This document shows, piece after piece, positions 9,650 through 20,207 of a DNA stretch of 64,000 nt (position 1 is the stretch's first letter; each line of letters opens with the position of its first letter). The translations under genes and the position numbers were made by a program. This DNA comes from Asparagopsis taxiformis (Eukaryota; Rhodophyta; Florideophyceae; Bonnemaisoniales; Bonnemaisoniaceae): contig JALQPE010000468.1 of assembly GCA_030407315.1 (NCBI GenBank), forward strand, positions 1 through 64,000, written 5' to 3'. The notes below the pieces were generated by a model. That model did not search any database, was not told the origin of the DNA, and worked only from the letters and a program-made list of their open reading frames with translations.

Positions 9650-10870
9650 TTGAAACAGGATTTCCTGCAGCGGATTGCTCACGCGATTGAGAAGTCCGGT
9701 CAACGGCTACAAGCCACGCAAGCGCGTTATAAACGGGACTTTGACCGAAGGATCCGGAAGACCAAACGACTCCTTCAGGAGGGTGATTACGTCTACCTTG
9801 ACAACCCCGAAGTACGGGAACGAAACAAGTTGACGCCACTGGCGCAAGGACCTTTTAAGGTTGCTAATGCCGGTAGGCGTACCGTCCATATTGAACGTGA
9901 TGGACTTGTCGAACAAGTTAGCCACGACCGCGTGACGTATGCGCCACAACCTGAACAGGAAATACCGCACTCACGGTTAACTTCTAACGGAGCACCCGTA
10001 CCTGCGGCAAGAACCGACGATCAAGCCGCCAACACGGTGCCGACTATGGCGGAAGAACGACTACGTCGCGAGACATCAGGTCCGCAGCGCGTACCTCTTC
10101 ACACCGGACAACCCCCAGGTCACCCTGTAACCAAGCCTTTGTCATCCCGCCCCGCGGTTGAAGGTAATTCCGTAACTAACACACCGAGTATCGGTCCGAG
10201 ACGAACCGTCTTTGAGGAGGGGGCCCAGGCTGACATACGTCGTAATAACAATGCTGCTTCACAGCCAATGCCCACTCAAATTGACCTCGCCGAGGATGAA
10301 ACTCTTGACACAATGCAGGAACCTGCTTCCCAAGACGCCAACAAGACGTTCTCCCGGCTACGCCGATCAACCCATAAGGCACCAACCGGAACAAGTCCGA
10401 AGAAGAATAGTCGCTCTCGTCGACAAACAAGAATAAGCCGACCACACGGCATGGAAATATCCCAAGAAGCCACTTCGGCTGAGCCGATAAACCCTGCGGG
10501 TGACACGGCCAACACCGGAAGCAGACGACGCTCGTCGAGCCAAGAGGTTATACCCGAACCGGGAACTGTCTCCCACAACCTGGGACCACCTGAGGAACAG
10601 GAATTCGCCATAGACGACTTGATCGATTATGTCGTCGACGACGATCAGGAGGAATGGTTCCTCGTGAAGTGGTACGGGTATCGTGACCCTACGTGGACGC
10701 AACGGCACAACGTGCCAGACGAGCAAATATCTCGGTACTTCCGGAAAGTTGACCGCCAAGCGGGTAAGAAAACGTTAAACGACGAACGGCCAAAAGGCGT
10801 GGTAAGTAGAACGGCAGAGCTGCCCCACAGCGAAGCTGTTGTACGCAAGAGCGTCAGTAGGAACGGCTAG
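9650..10870 (+). CDS. Integrase C-terminal tail with chromodomain (frameshifted from pol)
   Basis: The first part (QRLQATQARYKRDFD...GDYVYLDN...GPFKV) is the usual integrase C-terminal 'GPF/Y'-type region. A disordered Pro/Thr/Arg-rich linker follows. Residues about 318-372 form a chromodomain (EFAIDDLIDYVVDDDQEEW followed by FLVKWYGYRDPTW), which in chromoviruses directs integration to modified chromatin. There is no natural ATG at the start. The segment is the continuation of pol after the 10-bp duplication. Confidence 0.85.
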   Translation: MKQDFLQRIAHAIEKSGQRLQATQARYKRDFDRRIRKTKRLLQEGDYVYLDNPEVRERNKLTPLAQGPFKVANAGRRTVHIERDGLVEQVSHDRVTYAPQPEQEIPHSRLTSNGAPVPAARTDDQAANTVPTMAEERLRRETSGPQRVPLHTGQPPGHPVTKPLSSRPAVEGNSVTNTPSIGPRRTVFEEGAQADIRRNNNAASQPMPTQIDLAEDETLDTMQEPASQDANKTFSRLRRSTHKAPTGTSPKKNSRSRRQTRISRPHGMEISQEATSAEPINPAGDTANTGSRRRSSSQEVIPEPGTVSHNLGPPEEQEFAIDDLIDYVVDDDQEEWFLVKWYGYRDPTWTQRHNVPDEQISRYFRKVDRQAGKKTLNDERPKGVVSRTAELPHSEAVVRKSVSRNG

Positions 10871-11140
10871 TGATCGCGGCGTCACCGCTAATGACCACAA
10901 GGTTGAGCCGGTAAGACCCCACGAACAGCACCCGTCGGGTTGGCCAAATAACAAAAACCGCGAGCGGTAGAAATATGAAGCCAATCGGCGGACGAAAAAT
11001 TCCATAAAAACAACAAAAACATTCCAAATTTTAATGGGAGACATGACAAAGCCGCACACGGCGCATGGATGAACGATCTAACATGAGAGTGAAACGCAAA
11101 TGCGTATAAGAAGGTAAACCCGGTTACGGAAGTAAGACGT

Positions 11141-14100
11141 CTAACGTCGGAAGTTGTCGGAGGGACGGGGGCGCTGATGCGAAGGGTAGGAAGAGGTTGG
11201 CCTCAATGACCGGTTGGTCGGATGTTGAGCCGTAGAACGACGAGTGTCGCGAGGACGAATGCGTCCAGCATCCCGACGGGAAGTGGTTAAACGAGCCGGT
11301 GGGCGATGATGAGGCACAGCAGGGACTGAAGGAACCGATACCGTCGGAGAATTAGTGACCACCTCATCGGACATATCCGGAGACTCCTCCCTCACGGGAT
11401 CCCGTGCTTCGATGCGCTGAAGCAACGGCGGAGTCGTGTTAACTGGAGAAGCGCGCCGGGGGCGGACATTTCGACCATCGTCGCGCTCAGCGGGAGAACG
11501 ATCCCGACGACGACCGGATATCCCTCCTCGAGGTTGAATACTAGCTGGAGTCTCCAGGGCGTGTGTCGTATCCCTACCCCGCTCATGCGGTATGCGCCTA
11601 CGCGCTAAGCGCAATTCTTCCTCAAGCTCTCGGACTCTTGTCACTAGTTCATCGAACGTCTTCTGCCTCGCAGTTAAGTCCTTTTCCAATTTTGACACCT
11701 TCTCTTCCGCTAAGCGGCGACCTGTACGCTCTGCGCGATAGCGCGTTACTGCAGCATCCCGTCGCTCGCGACTTTCCTTGTACCGAGTACCCAACGTGAC
11801 ACACGTTAACGCCAAAGTATCCAACGCATTGCGAACGGGGTAACCGTTATCCCGTGGATGAAACACCGACGAAAGTTGGCCATCACCAAGACTATCCGCC
11901 AATTGGCGCACATTCGTAACCGATAATAACTGCGCCGCAGACAAACTGGATCCAAGAACATCCGCGCGAGCGGTAGCACGACCGACCGTACCGTCATCCT
12001 CGAGTGACTGACCGGATTGACGGTCTGGTGACAGAAACGGCGCTGCCGTAGAAGCCGGAAGACCCGGACGGGTAGAGCGAGAAAGATCCAGTGGGGCTGG
12101 TGGAGGGACAACTGCCGGGGGTTCCATCGCTTCGTAAGAAGCTGGCTCTACAGGAGCAGTTGGATGAGGAGAGACGCCGGAATCGGCTGGACGATAATGA
12201 CCAGCAGGTGTCGAACGCCCAGGGCGTGGAACGTGCATCTCCCGTTCGGGTTTGTACATGTAGTCCTCCAAATCTCCGTCGGAGTAACTTGGCGGGTCGA
12301 CCGTAAGATAGCCGTCCTCGGCAAATTCACCGTCCCGACGAAACGGAGGAGTCTCAACCACAGTCCCGTCCCGGGTAGTATACGCCGCGGCCTTCGCCGG
12401 TTTGAAGGGCAAACTCGGATGCGAGTAAAGGAAGATCTTCTCGGGCGCAACGCCTTCGATTGTACAAGCAATCTCCTCTATACCATCGGTGGTCTTGTAA
12501 GAAGCCTCGAGGAGGTCGATGATAACCTTCACATCTACGCTACGCGTCTTCGGTACAACCGGTGATAACGGCATCTCATGGAATGTCTTCCACGTCGTGA
12601 TAGCCGACTCTGCCAAGTGTTTGGCCAATACCGGGAGGAACCCTCTAGTCTCTACGAGACGAGCCAATTCCAAACCAATCATGAGCTCTCGCTCTAACAG
12701 GACATAGTCCAAAAACCGAGGCTTCACCCAAGGACGGGGATCCGCCTCGACCACACTGTGGAAATACAGCATCGCTGGTGTATCCCCAATGGGCAAACAC
12801 AAGGGCGGTGAGTTCTCGCCTTCCCATCGGGAATCTTCCAACGTCGAATTCAGCTCTGCTGTAGGTACCACCAAGTTCGCAGTGCGATGGTCTATGCTCC
12901 GATTAGCTCGGTAACCGAACACTCGGTAGTCAAGTGACGACACTTGCAAACCGGTAGTCCGGGTTAGGTGACGCGCGTGTACACGCATGTGATGTTCCAA
13001 CATACCGGTATCCGGGCGGGGCGGATACGCAAACCATCTTGACCTAACGATAGGTAAGTCGGGGACGCTCCCTTGATCCGAGTGTGACTCGAACAATCGA
13101 CGGTTCATCCGCTCAACGTACAAGGCATCGCCTGGGTGGAGAAGAAAGGTGCGGTCGCACAGCAACGTGTGTGGTACACGGAAATGTCGCATCGGCCGAC
13201 ACGACGGCAATTGGGCATAAGCCGACCAGCTGTTATGCAGCGCATGGGTATCACGGTGTTTAACACCTGCCATGAGACGGAGGTCTCGACGTAAGTCGGT
13301 AACGTCCTCGCTTAAAAACTCCCGTAGGGGCAGGCGCGCAAAAGGGTAATACTCCCACGGAGCTCTCAAATACCTTGAAAAAGGCAACTCATGTGAGTCA
13401 AAGACCATGAGATCCGAAGCATTCGAAGGATAAAATTCGCCTTCGCGACGCCAATCGGCGGAAGGAGCCGGAACCCGCTTGGGCGATGAATAAGTCGGCG
13501 CAGCCGAAACAGCAGGAGCTGGTTTTTGGTACGGATCTACCAATTGACCTTGTCTTCCTTGCGGTTGCACCGTCTCATATCCACCGGACCCATACGCGGC
13601 TCGCGTCGAATTGCTGGCCACCAGCCCGCGACCCGCTTCTTCGGCCGCCTTGCGGTTCCGCACATCGATGATGAATTGCCGATTACGGCTGTATAAGTCC
13701 TCATAAGGATTCTTGGACTTAACCGGCTCAGCCGTAACGGGATTCCGTGTGGACGAGCGAGGTTTCGCATAAGGATCCGGATACTCCGATGGACGGGGAA
13801 CGATGGAACGGCCTGTGACAGCAGGAGCGGCAGAAGTCGCGGGGGTCGAACTGGGCTGCGAAGCCGCAGCAGCGTCAACGATAATTTCTGCCGGTTCCGG
13901 CGTGCGGCGCGAAGGCTGGGGAGTCCCTTGCTTGTCCGATGGCGGTGAACGCGGGGTATCCCGTTGAACTTCAACTTCTTCTACCTCAGGATGAAGGTCG
14001 CTTGGGGGCGGAACTACCGAAGGCAGCACAACCGGTTTACCGGGATTGTCTTTACGAGGCGTAACCTCAGGTGAGGGACTCGGCGGACGGTGAGCGGCCG

Positions 14101-14344
14101 AAGGTGTCTTCGCCTGTTCTTGACCAGTCCCTGTAGAGGGTTTAGCCTGCGAACCGGAATCCGGTGGTTGAGAAGAAGAAGCTGGAACGCCAGCAGCGGA
14201 AGCGGAAGGGTTAGTTGTCGGCGTCGCCGGGGTTGGAGTCGAAGGTGCGCGCGACGCCTGATGGCGGGTGGTTTGACGGCGGGAAGCCGCCCGCGTAGAA
14301 CGTGTTGGCATGTTGCCTGTCGGGCTGTTAATGCGATCGACCAT
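11141..14344 (-). CDS. Long antisense ORF between pol and 3' LTR, unknown function
   Basis: This 1067-codon ORF is uninterrupted and opposite to gag-pol, with an ATG at 14344. Residues about 1-300 are a low-complexity Pro/Ser/Thr/Arg tail. About 300-640 look globular, with many Trp, Tyr, His and hydrophobic residues. About 870-945 are strongly heptad-like and probably coiled coil (RRLAEEKVSKLEKDLTAR...). The C-terminus is basic and disordered. I recognise no enzyme family. Some plant Ty3/gypsy elements carry an ORF in this place and orientation. An open frame of 3.2 kb in a sequence that is otherwise decaying suggests it was selected until recently. It could alternatively be a captured host gene. 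Confidence 0.7.
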   Translation of the reverse strand: MVDRINSPTGNMPTRSTRAASRRQTTRHQASRAPSTPTPATPTTNPSASAAGVPASSSQPPDSGSQAKPSTGTGQEQAKTPSAAHRPPSPSPEVTPRKDNPGKPVVLPSVVPPPSDLHPEVEEVEVQRDTPRSPPSDKQGTPQPSRRTPEPAEIIVDAAAASQPSSTPATSAAPAVTGRSIVPRPSEYPDPYAKPRSSTRNPVTAEPVKSKNPYEDLYSRNRQFIIDVRNRKAAEEAGRGLVASNSTRAAYGSGGYETVQPQGRQGQLVDPYQKPAPAVSAAPTYSSPKRVPAPSADWRREGEFYPSNASDLMVFDSHELPFSRYLRAPWEYYPFARLPLREFLSEDVTDLRRDLRLMAGVKHRDTHALHNSWSAYAQLPSCRPMRHFRVPHTLLCDRTFLLHPGDALYVERMNRRLFESHSDQGSVPDLPIVRSRWFAYPPRPDTGMLEHHMRVHARHLTRTTGLQVSSLDYRVFGYRANRSIDHRTANLVVPTAELNSTLEDSRWEGENSPPLCLPIGDTPAMLYFHSVVEADPRPWVKPRFLDYVLLERELMIGLELARLVETRGFLPVLAKHLAESAITTWKTFHEMPLSPVVPKTRSVDVKVIIDLLEASYKTTDGIEEIACTIEGVAPEKIFLYSHPSLPFKPAKAAAYTTRDGTVVETPPFRRDGEFAEDGYLTVDPPSYSDGDLEDYMYKPEREMHVPRPGRSTPAGHYRPADSGVSPHPTAPVEPASYEAMEPPAVVPPPAPLDLSRSTRPGLPASTAAPFLSPDRQSGQSLEDDGTVGRATARADVLGSSLSAAQLLSVTNVRQLADSLGDGQLSSVFHPRDNGYPVRNALDTLALTCVTLGTRYKESRERRDAAVTRYRAERTGRRLAEEKVSKLEKDLTARQKTFDELVTRVRELEEELRLARRRIPHERGRDTTHALETPASIQPRGGISGRRRDRSPAERDDGRNVRPRRASPVNTTPPLLQRIEARDPVREESPDMSDEVVTNSPTVSVPSVPAVPHHRPPARLTTSRRDAGRIRPRDTRRSTAQHPTNRSLRPTSSYPSHQRPRPSDNFRR

Positions 14345-14811
14345 GCTGAGTAACAGCAGTCCTTAAATACTCCACTGGAGTCAGAAGCAACGCAACAGAC
14401 AAGTCGTACGGTCGCCACAGGCGTGAGGTCTTTCTTGAATCCCGAAGGGACGCCGCGGAAGAACGCAAGGCGGGTATTACCCTTAACGCAAGAAAAAAAT
14501 CGCGTATCACGCGCGCAAACCTCAGCGAGGCACAAGACTTGAATCGCCAGGCGAGATCGCTTCGCAAACCGGCAGGACCGGAGGTAGAACAAGGTTGGAC
14601 AACACGGCAACGCCGGTGAAAGGACGCAAACCTGAAAGGTCGTTACTCAGATGATGAGCGACGCTCGGGAGTGGAACCGTGTGCACGAGTAAATATCAGC
14701 CAAATTTTGGCGGTCAAAATTTTTATCCGGTTGGCCGGCCACGGCGGTGGAAATTATTTTTGAAATTTAAAATCAGTAGATTTTTGGAATTGTCGGGACG
14801 ACAATTGGCTT

Positions 14812-14823
14812 AGGAGGGGGCGA
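14812..14823 (+). promoter_or_regulatory. Polypurine tract of gypsy A
   Basis: The purine-rich run AGGAGGGGGCGA ends directly before the LTR start TGTCATACC at 14824. This is the position of the plus-strand primer. Confidence 0.7.
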
Positions 14824-15491
14824 TGTCATACCACGCGGTGGTCTGCCCTGGTGGGGTCGTGTCAACATCCTATTGGATGACCCCGGGTCGGGACTGACCA
14901 ATAGAAACAGCCTCGCTGTATCTCGCCCAAGTCAAGGGAATGGACCCACTGGGACAATTAGAGACCCCACAAGGGGCAAATTTTCACTAAGCTGACTCAG
15001 CTAACTTTACACTGTAACACTAACAGTTGGTGATCTCGCGGGCTCCCGCAGTCGCCATAATCAGGGATCTGATTGGTGCACATAAGGATATTTATTCCTA
15101 ACTGTCTACCTACCCTAACTGTTTACAGTAACTTAGACTAGTATAAAACGCCTCTGGATTAGCCAGAGTGCTTAACCTTTTAGAGGTAACGTAAACTCAC
15201 GTGGAATTTACGACTCCACTGAACAGTGTTTGCATTGCTCTATTCCATCCTTCCAGGACGAATTAGCTTTAGCTATACAGCTCGACGGGTTACGTCTTTC
15301 GCTCCATCAATACGCACTTCGTGCGTGAGCACCCCCAACCTTCACCCGGCATTACCGGAAGGCCTTTCGTGGTATACACGCCATTGGCGGTTGACGCAAG
15401 ATTCGCTTGCTCTACCACGCTACCGAAGCTCGGGACACCTGTAGGGTGGTTTTGCCGCTTTGCGGATTTTCTACCTACTACAGTCTTGACA
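14824..15491 (+). repeat. 3' LTR of gypsy A
   Basis: It starts TGTCA after the polypurine tract. It ends TGACA at 15491, which gives a 5-bp terminal inverted repeat. A TATAAAA box lies at 15142-15148 and is followed by a small hairpin (CTCTGG...CCAGAG). The 5' partner is outside the window, so the right boundary rests on the inverted TGTCA/TGACA ends alone. Confidence 0.65.
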
Positions 15492-16839
15492 AGATGATTT
15501 GGTTTTGATGATGAGGAGCCAGGATGGGAACCATTTTCTATCATGCAAGAGAATGTACCAGATCTACTCACCCATTTTTTAACGCAGTATCCAGATCAAA
15601 ATGTAATCCGCGCAGCTACAAGTGAGGTTCGCCTCTAAAATAGGGGACTACTGCACCAGCAATGTCTGCTGTGCATAATGGGGTTGTTATTGGTCCTATT
15701 GGATGATCCATTTATACAGCCTATTTCTATTTCGCGCGACAGTAATTACTGTTTATCGGACGCTATCGGGTATCCGAATATTGACTCTAATGCCCATTTC
15801 ATCATCCTCATTCCAGCATATTTGGCTAAGCTATACGTATCTATAGAGGCTAGTAGTGAGGCAGTGAGAGTAAAAGAGGTAAGCGTGTCACTACTATTTC
15901 TTACCCGAACGTAAACCGGCGAAGCAGGAGAAAGCAAGAATAAGCTAGAAACAGAAAAGCAAAAGTAAAGATCCCGGTAAGGGAGTTCAACACACTCACA
16001 GACGGTGGCTTTTCGCCGTCGAAAAGACAATGAAAAGTTTCAGAGGTTTCAGATTCGTGTCACTCGCCCGATGTCACGCCATCGAAACCTTCGTTTTTCG
16101 GCTTCTGGGATGTATCCTTTACAGGCACTTTTTCCATATTTATTGTCCATGTAATGTTCACAGCCAATCAGAGCTGCTGAAAACCTCTACGATTTGACCT
16201 GATTGGTCTGCTTAGACACGGGGTACGAGTTGATCTGATTGGTCGAAAACCATGGACGAGTTGCTCGCGTCCACTCTCATTTATACCGACCGTACTGGCC
16301 GGCGGTGGATTGTTCACTCCCCGTTAAACTTGAAGTCCAGGCTGGCGAATGTCGATAATTTAGGGTTGGGTTAATTACTTTGACATTTGACATGCGGAGC
16401 AAACACACGGTGACATAATTTGCTGTAAACTTGGAGGGGATCATAGCGAGGATACGGCTCCCCGCCGGGCACCTGGATGCAAGCGATACAGAGACCTTAC
16501 TGTGAGAAAAAACGGCCTTTGTGGTGTCTGTAGACCGGCTCGGTCATTATTCACCCGTTTCTGTAATCTACGATGGATGGCCCATCGCCACCACGTATCC
16601 AGCCGATGTGCGTGGCGATCAGACAGCTCCTCCTGGACTCCGCGGAGCCCTTGTATCCATCTCCAAGCGTGCCATACCGATACTGATGCAACCGAGTCTG
16701 CCCGTCTTCCAGAACACCAGCAAGGCACGATCTGCTGTTTTTGTGCACATCGCGCCGTCCACGAGACTACATAAACTCCAGCTGCATCTTCGCGCACTCC
16801 ACAGTCCATCACAGCAAAGCAAAGCACAAAGACACAAAC
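15492..16839. other. Intergenic stretch upstream of first cysteine-rich gene
   Basis: No convincing ORF, RNA gene or repeat was recognised. Small ORFs (for example 15678-15914) lack recognisable motifs. A TATA-like ACATAAA near 16770 precedes the gene at 16840. Confidence 0.5.
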
Positions 16840-17220
16840 ATGTTCAAGCCAATTCTCATCCTTCTCCTTCTGACCCTAGTGGCTCTCAGCCACGCGCAGT
16901 CCTGCCCAAATGTCTGCGTACCGCGTAACAGACGTCGCACAATGGCGCTTCGCAGGCGCTGTAACCGACTACCCGGTTGTATCTTCCGTGGATGTCGCAT
17001 CCGTAATGGTAATGCCATTAGGCCTGGCATTATCTGTCGTAATGCTGCGCCTGTGCCTATTCCTCGTCCGTGTCCGAATATTTGTCGTCCAGGGCGGGCT
17101 GGTCGTGCACAGGCTATTCAAGAATGTACGCCCTTGTCGCCTCGATGCGTCGTTACGAGATGCCCCACGCCCATCAATGGCATCAGTGCTTTCAGGTGCA
17201 GTCGTGGTCTCCTGCCCTGA
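16840..17220 (+). CDS. Small secreted cysteine-rich protein, type 2 (no PTPM linker)
   Basis: The protein has 126 residues. I chose the ATG at 16840 over an upstream start at 16741 because it places a clear signal peptide (MFKPILILLLLTLVALSHA) at the N-terminus. The mature chain is basic and has two six-cysteine modules. Module 1 starts CPNVC at residue 22 and module 2 starts CPNIC near residue 84. Each has the spacing C-x3-C, a long gap, then C, C, C and C. It is paralogous to the minus-strand gene at 27019-27399 and more distantly to the PTPM-linker genes. Export is supported. The biochemical role is unknown; cationic defence or cell-wall proteins are possibilities only. No intron was seen. 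Confidence 0.85.
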   Translation: MFKPILILLLLTLVALSHAQSCPNVCVPRNRRRTMALRRRCNRLPGCIFRGCRIRNGNAIRPGIICRNAAPVPIPRPCPNICRPGRAGRAQAIQECTPLSPRCVVTRCPTPINGISAFRCSRGLLP

Positions 17221-17978
17221 TCTAGCCGCGTCGCACGTGGTTTGACGCTGTGCAATGTTACCACCGATGAGTGTATTTGTGAGCACGACTGTTTGGGAGG
17301 ATCTGTAGGTAATGTTAACTTGTGTAGTGTTCAATCTTGATCAAAGCAGTGATTCCGTAAAGAAATCATTGATAATGTACTGTGCAACTTGGAGAGGAAA
17401 GTGTGTTTTACAGATGGAATCTGTTGGACTGATCACCGCTTCTACATCCCGTAGGAATAAACCGCACGCAATCAAAGAACGTGCCGCGGTCGGCAGTAGC
17501 AGATACGTGGAAGTGCTGATGGATATGATAAACTATTGTACGGTAGCGACACAAAGGTTCGATTTAACACACGTCACAAGAGAAATCAGTGACTTTGACA
17601 AGCTTTCCTCACTCCCGAATCGACCCGTGTTTAGGGTAATACATATCATTCGCGGCGTGACATGATAGACTTTTTTCTCCTTCCAGCACCTCACCAGTGA
17701 GTTTGGTGAGACTACCATTATTACATTTCCTATCGGGTTACATGGTAGTATTCAGAATGCAGTATCTGCTTTACTGAAGATAAAATGCATTTAGCAGTAA
17801 ACAAAATCTGCGAAAAAGCTAGCGAGCTCTACATGAGTTTATTCATTTCCACCTCGAACTTTCGCTCTAATTGTCTTGTAAAAAATTATCAAGAGCCAAT
17901 AGCCATCACCGACACTTTTCGATAACACTGTGGCCTCACCACCATCAATAATAGTTCAGATCCACGACAGAATCGTGA
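17221..17978. other. Intergenic, nothing recognised
   Basis: An ORF at 17312-17665 has no signal peptide, motif or paralogue in the window. I saw no repeats or RNA genes. Confidence 0.5.
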
Positions 17979-17986
17979 TATAAATA
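17979..17986 (+). promoter_or_regulatory. TATA box of the pseudogene at 18034
   Basis: TATAAATA lies 55 bp before the position matching the start codon of the cysteine-rich paralogues. Confidence 0.5.
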
Positions 17987-18033
17987 AACTCATCGAACTA
18001 TGATTCCAATACTTTCCATCCACGTTCTCCATC

Positions 18034-18446
18034 CTGAGATTCACACCCCTCCTCATCACATCCCTCTGTCTCTCGGCATCATCCAACGTTCATCCTGACA
18101 GAGACTCTCCATGGCAAAAGAATGTCTCTGCAGCTCCACAAGATGCTTCATTGGTACTGAGAGGTTTGTCCCCATCTTGTGCTGGTTTATATTCCCCCTA
18201 TCACTACTATCCGTAATTGTCACAAAACCAACCGTTATGGATCTAGCTTCATTCCTATTTCATCTATCCCAATTCGATGGCACCCGAAAGAAAGCTCACA
18301 ATAAGTTAACTTTCCTTGACCGGCTTCATTTCTTCATATTTCATACGTCCGGGAGGAGTGCATTCCGTGATTGTCGTCGTATGTGTGACATCTGTAATAT
18401 TTCTCGCTGCCCAGGGGGATCAAAAGGCATTGTTCATGATAAATGA
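18034..18446 (+). pseudogene. Decayed PTPM-type cysteine-rich secreted protein gene
   Basis: Two islands survive. At 18034-18085 the DNA matches the signal-peptide region of the paralogues (compare ATTCAC...CCCTCTGTCTCT), but the start codon is CTG. At 18344-18415 the sequence matches the second module, with the encoded string FRDCRRM followed by C-x2-C spacing. The middle has lost similarity, including the PTPM linker. It has the same strand and arrangement as an intact gene, so it appears to be a dead paralogue and not a retrocopy. Confidence 0.75.
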
Positions 18447-19037
18447 TTGTGAAGGACGAGGCATTTCTGTTCAGTTTGGAGTTTGATGTGAACTTCGGAG
18501 TCCACTTGATCATGTTGCCATACACACGATCTTTTGGGAAGTCTATTCTCGACTGATTCTCATGATTGTCCTACTTCTACTTACACATTTCTCAGTTTCT
18601 TCCACGACTGTTCCACTATGTAGCGGGTATTGGATCATGGACACAAGGTGTCCTTGCCACGTCGAATCAGACCTCAGAATGAAGTTGAAAATATCTTCTT
18701 TAGCTCTAGGGATATTGAATCGGATCTTACGAAATGGGAGTCTCATAAATTCAGGTAAGACTGGAATATGCTACCCCTGCAAAATGTATGGGGTGTCTGA
18801 GCAGGACAGGTATCCTGTTATACATCCTTCACAAGTATTTTGAACTCTAAACATGTAAGCATCGAGGGATTTTCAGTTTCCAATTCTTCAACGCCACTTT
18901 ATAAGATATCAAATGAGTTCATAGAAAGATATCTTACTACCACTAAGTCAGTCTTCTGTTTTTCCTCCAGAAAAACAACAAAACCAGGGATCAATGTGAA
19001 GAACTTAGCTATCCAGATCAGCTACAGTTCTAATCTC
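18447..19037. other. Intergenic, nothing recognised
   Basis: Short unrelated ORFs only. This is the downstream region between two convergent cluster members. Confidence 0.5.
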
Positions 19038-19517
19038 TTACATTTCAGTGCAGATGAATCCACCACGGCACCGGGCAACCTTGCAAGTGTCAAACATACG
19101 ACGACAATCACGGAATGCACGTCTCCTGGACGCGTTACCAGTTCTGCGTCGACGGCACACGTTGGGGCACGGCATCGGAGTCGGCATCATTGGAGTAGGG
19201 GTGGGCATCATTGGCGTAGGGGTGGGCATCATAGGAGTGGGAGTCGGCATCATGGGCGTCGGAGTGGGCTCCATGGGGGTCGGTGAGGGTGGAATGGGAA
19301 CGCAAGTAGATCCACGACGGTTGTTGATGCGGCATCTACGGAGGACACAGACGGCGGAGAAGCGACGGCAGCGGGCAATAGCGAGGCGTCTTCTCTGTCC
19401 GACAAGACATCTGCGGGGACCACAGCGATTTCCCATGTGATCGACGGTATCGATGTCCAATTGGGCAGATGCAAAAGCGAAGAGACAGAGGGTAGCGAGA
19501 AGAAATGTGAAATTCAT
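19038..19517 (-). CDS. Secreted double six-cysteine protein with PTPM linker
   Basis: The protein has 159 residues. The ATG at 19517 starts a signal peptide ([18 protein letters not shown]); an in-frame upstream start at 19697 would bury it. After a short acidic stretch (LDIDTVDHM), module 1 has six cysteines with many arginines ([13 protein letters not shown]...). A linker of about 45 residues repeats PTPM/PTPT, and module 2 starts CPNVC and ends near FICTE. From the middle of the signal peptide to the end of module 2 it is almost identical to the gene at 24965, while flanks and the first codons differ. Role unknown; probably extracellular. Confidence 0.88.
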   Translation of the reverse strand: MNFTFLLATLCLFAFASAQLDIDTVDHMGNRCGPRRCLVGQRRRLAIARCRRFSAVCVLRRCRINNRRGSTCVPIPPSPTPMEPTPTPMMPTPTPMMPTPTPMMPTPTPMMPTPMPCPNVCRRRRTGNASRRRAFRDCRRMFDTCKVARCRGGFICTEM

Positions 19518-19607
19518 GATGGGGAATGTGGAGGAAAAGGTGGGGAGGGATGATGTAGTGAATGAGATAGGATGGGGAAATTGTTTATCATGATTCATGG
19601 TCATGGC

Positions 19608-19614
19608 TTTTATA
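19608..19614 (-). promoter_or_regulatory. TATA box of the gene at 19038-19517
   Basis: TATAAAA on the minus strand, about 91 bp before the ATG. The same spacing occurs at the genes starting at 24965 and 28805. Confidence 0.7.
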
Positions 19615-20112
19615 CTACTAATTGATGGGGCTTGATGTTGTGAAGAAATCATCGATAAACGTGACACTGTAACGAAGGCATAGAGTCGTGGAGCCACAAT
19701 TCAATGATGTGTCCTTACAGACTCGTGGATTAGATGGGCGATAATACATGAAGTGCTTTTGTCCTTTCATCTGCTTGGAATTTGGGCTGCACGACAAATT
19801 GGAGAGCCGAGTTGTGATGAACCCCTTCAACAGAGTTTGTAATGGATGGTAGAGCTGGAGAGGCATCAAAGGTGCATGATGTGGGGCATACAAAAATAAT
19901 ATTACGGGTGGTGAGAACCAACTGTGGTGCGAATGTGTAGGTGCCAACGCCACGTCATTCTGAATTACACTTTGACTTGAGAATTCCTTTTGGCATTGAT
20001 CCGAATTGAAGCCATTGTGGATTTCGGGAATGCACAAATTTTACAAAAAAAACTGTTAGCAAAATAATGGAATTCAAGCTTTTTCCATTACATTCATCTC
20101 TGACGAGTTGTC
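19615..20112. other. Intergenic, insertion target of copia 1
   Basis: No gene seen. The copia element entered at the right edge. This interval continues at 23826 on the other side of it. Confidence 0.5.
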
Positions 20113-20117
20113 ATCTA

Positions 20118-20207
20118 TGTCAGGATGCTAAAACGCAAATACAGTCGCCGAACACCGACTCGCCACAACGTCAGGATGCTAATCATACCTGCCACACTGT
20201 AAACACC
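20118..20207 (+). repeat. 5' LTR remnant of copia 1
   Basis: The first 90 bp match the first 90 bp of the 3' LTR by eye. After ACACC the sequences part and protease-region coding begins, which marks the deletion junction. Confidence 0.85.

Larger units (their letters stand above)
5068..15491 (+). mobile_element. Ty3/gypsy chromovirus A, 5'-truncated by element 1
   Basis: The order is partial gag (5068-6085), protease-RT-RNase H-integrase (6100-9642), integrase tail with chromodomain (9650-10870), a long antisense ORF (11141-14344), polypurine tract, and 3' LTR (14824-15491). The 5' LTR and gag start must lie left of the window beyond element 1. The domain order with integrase last and a C-terminal chromodomain identifies a chromovirus. 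Confidence 0.9.

Noticed and set aside
14014..14610. 198-codon minus-strand ORF overlapping the start of the antisense ORF
   Set aside because: Overlaps the longer ORF in another frame; arginine/leucine-rich shadow composition.
17312..17665. 117-codon ORF between cluster genes
   Set aside because: No signal peptide, motif, paralogue or promoter signal.
19048..19440. 130-codon Gly/Val-rich ORF on the plus strand (also 25045-25437 and 28333-28725 on opposite strands)
   Set aside because: Antisense shadow of the PTPM-linker genes; the genes on the other strand have signal peptides, TATA boxes and conserved cysteines.
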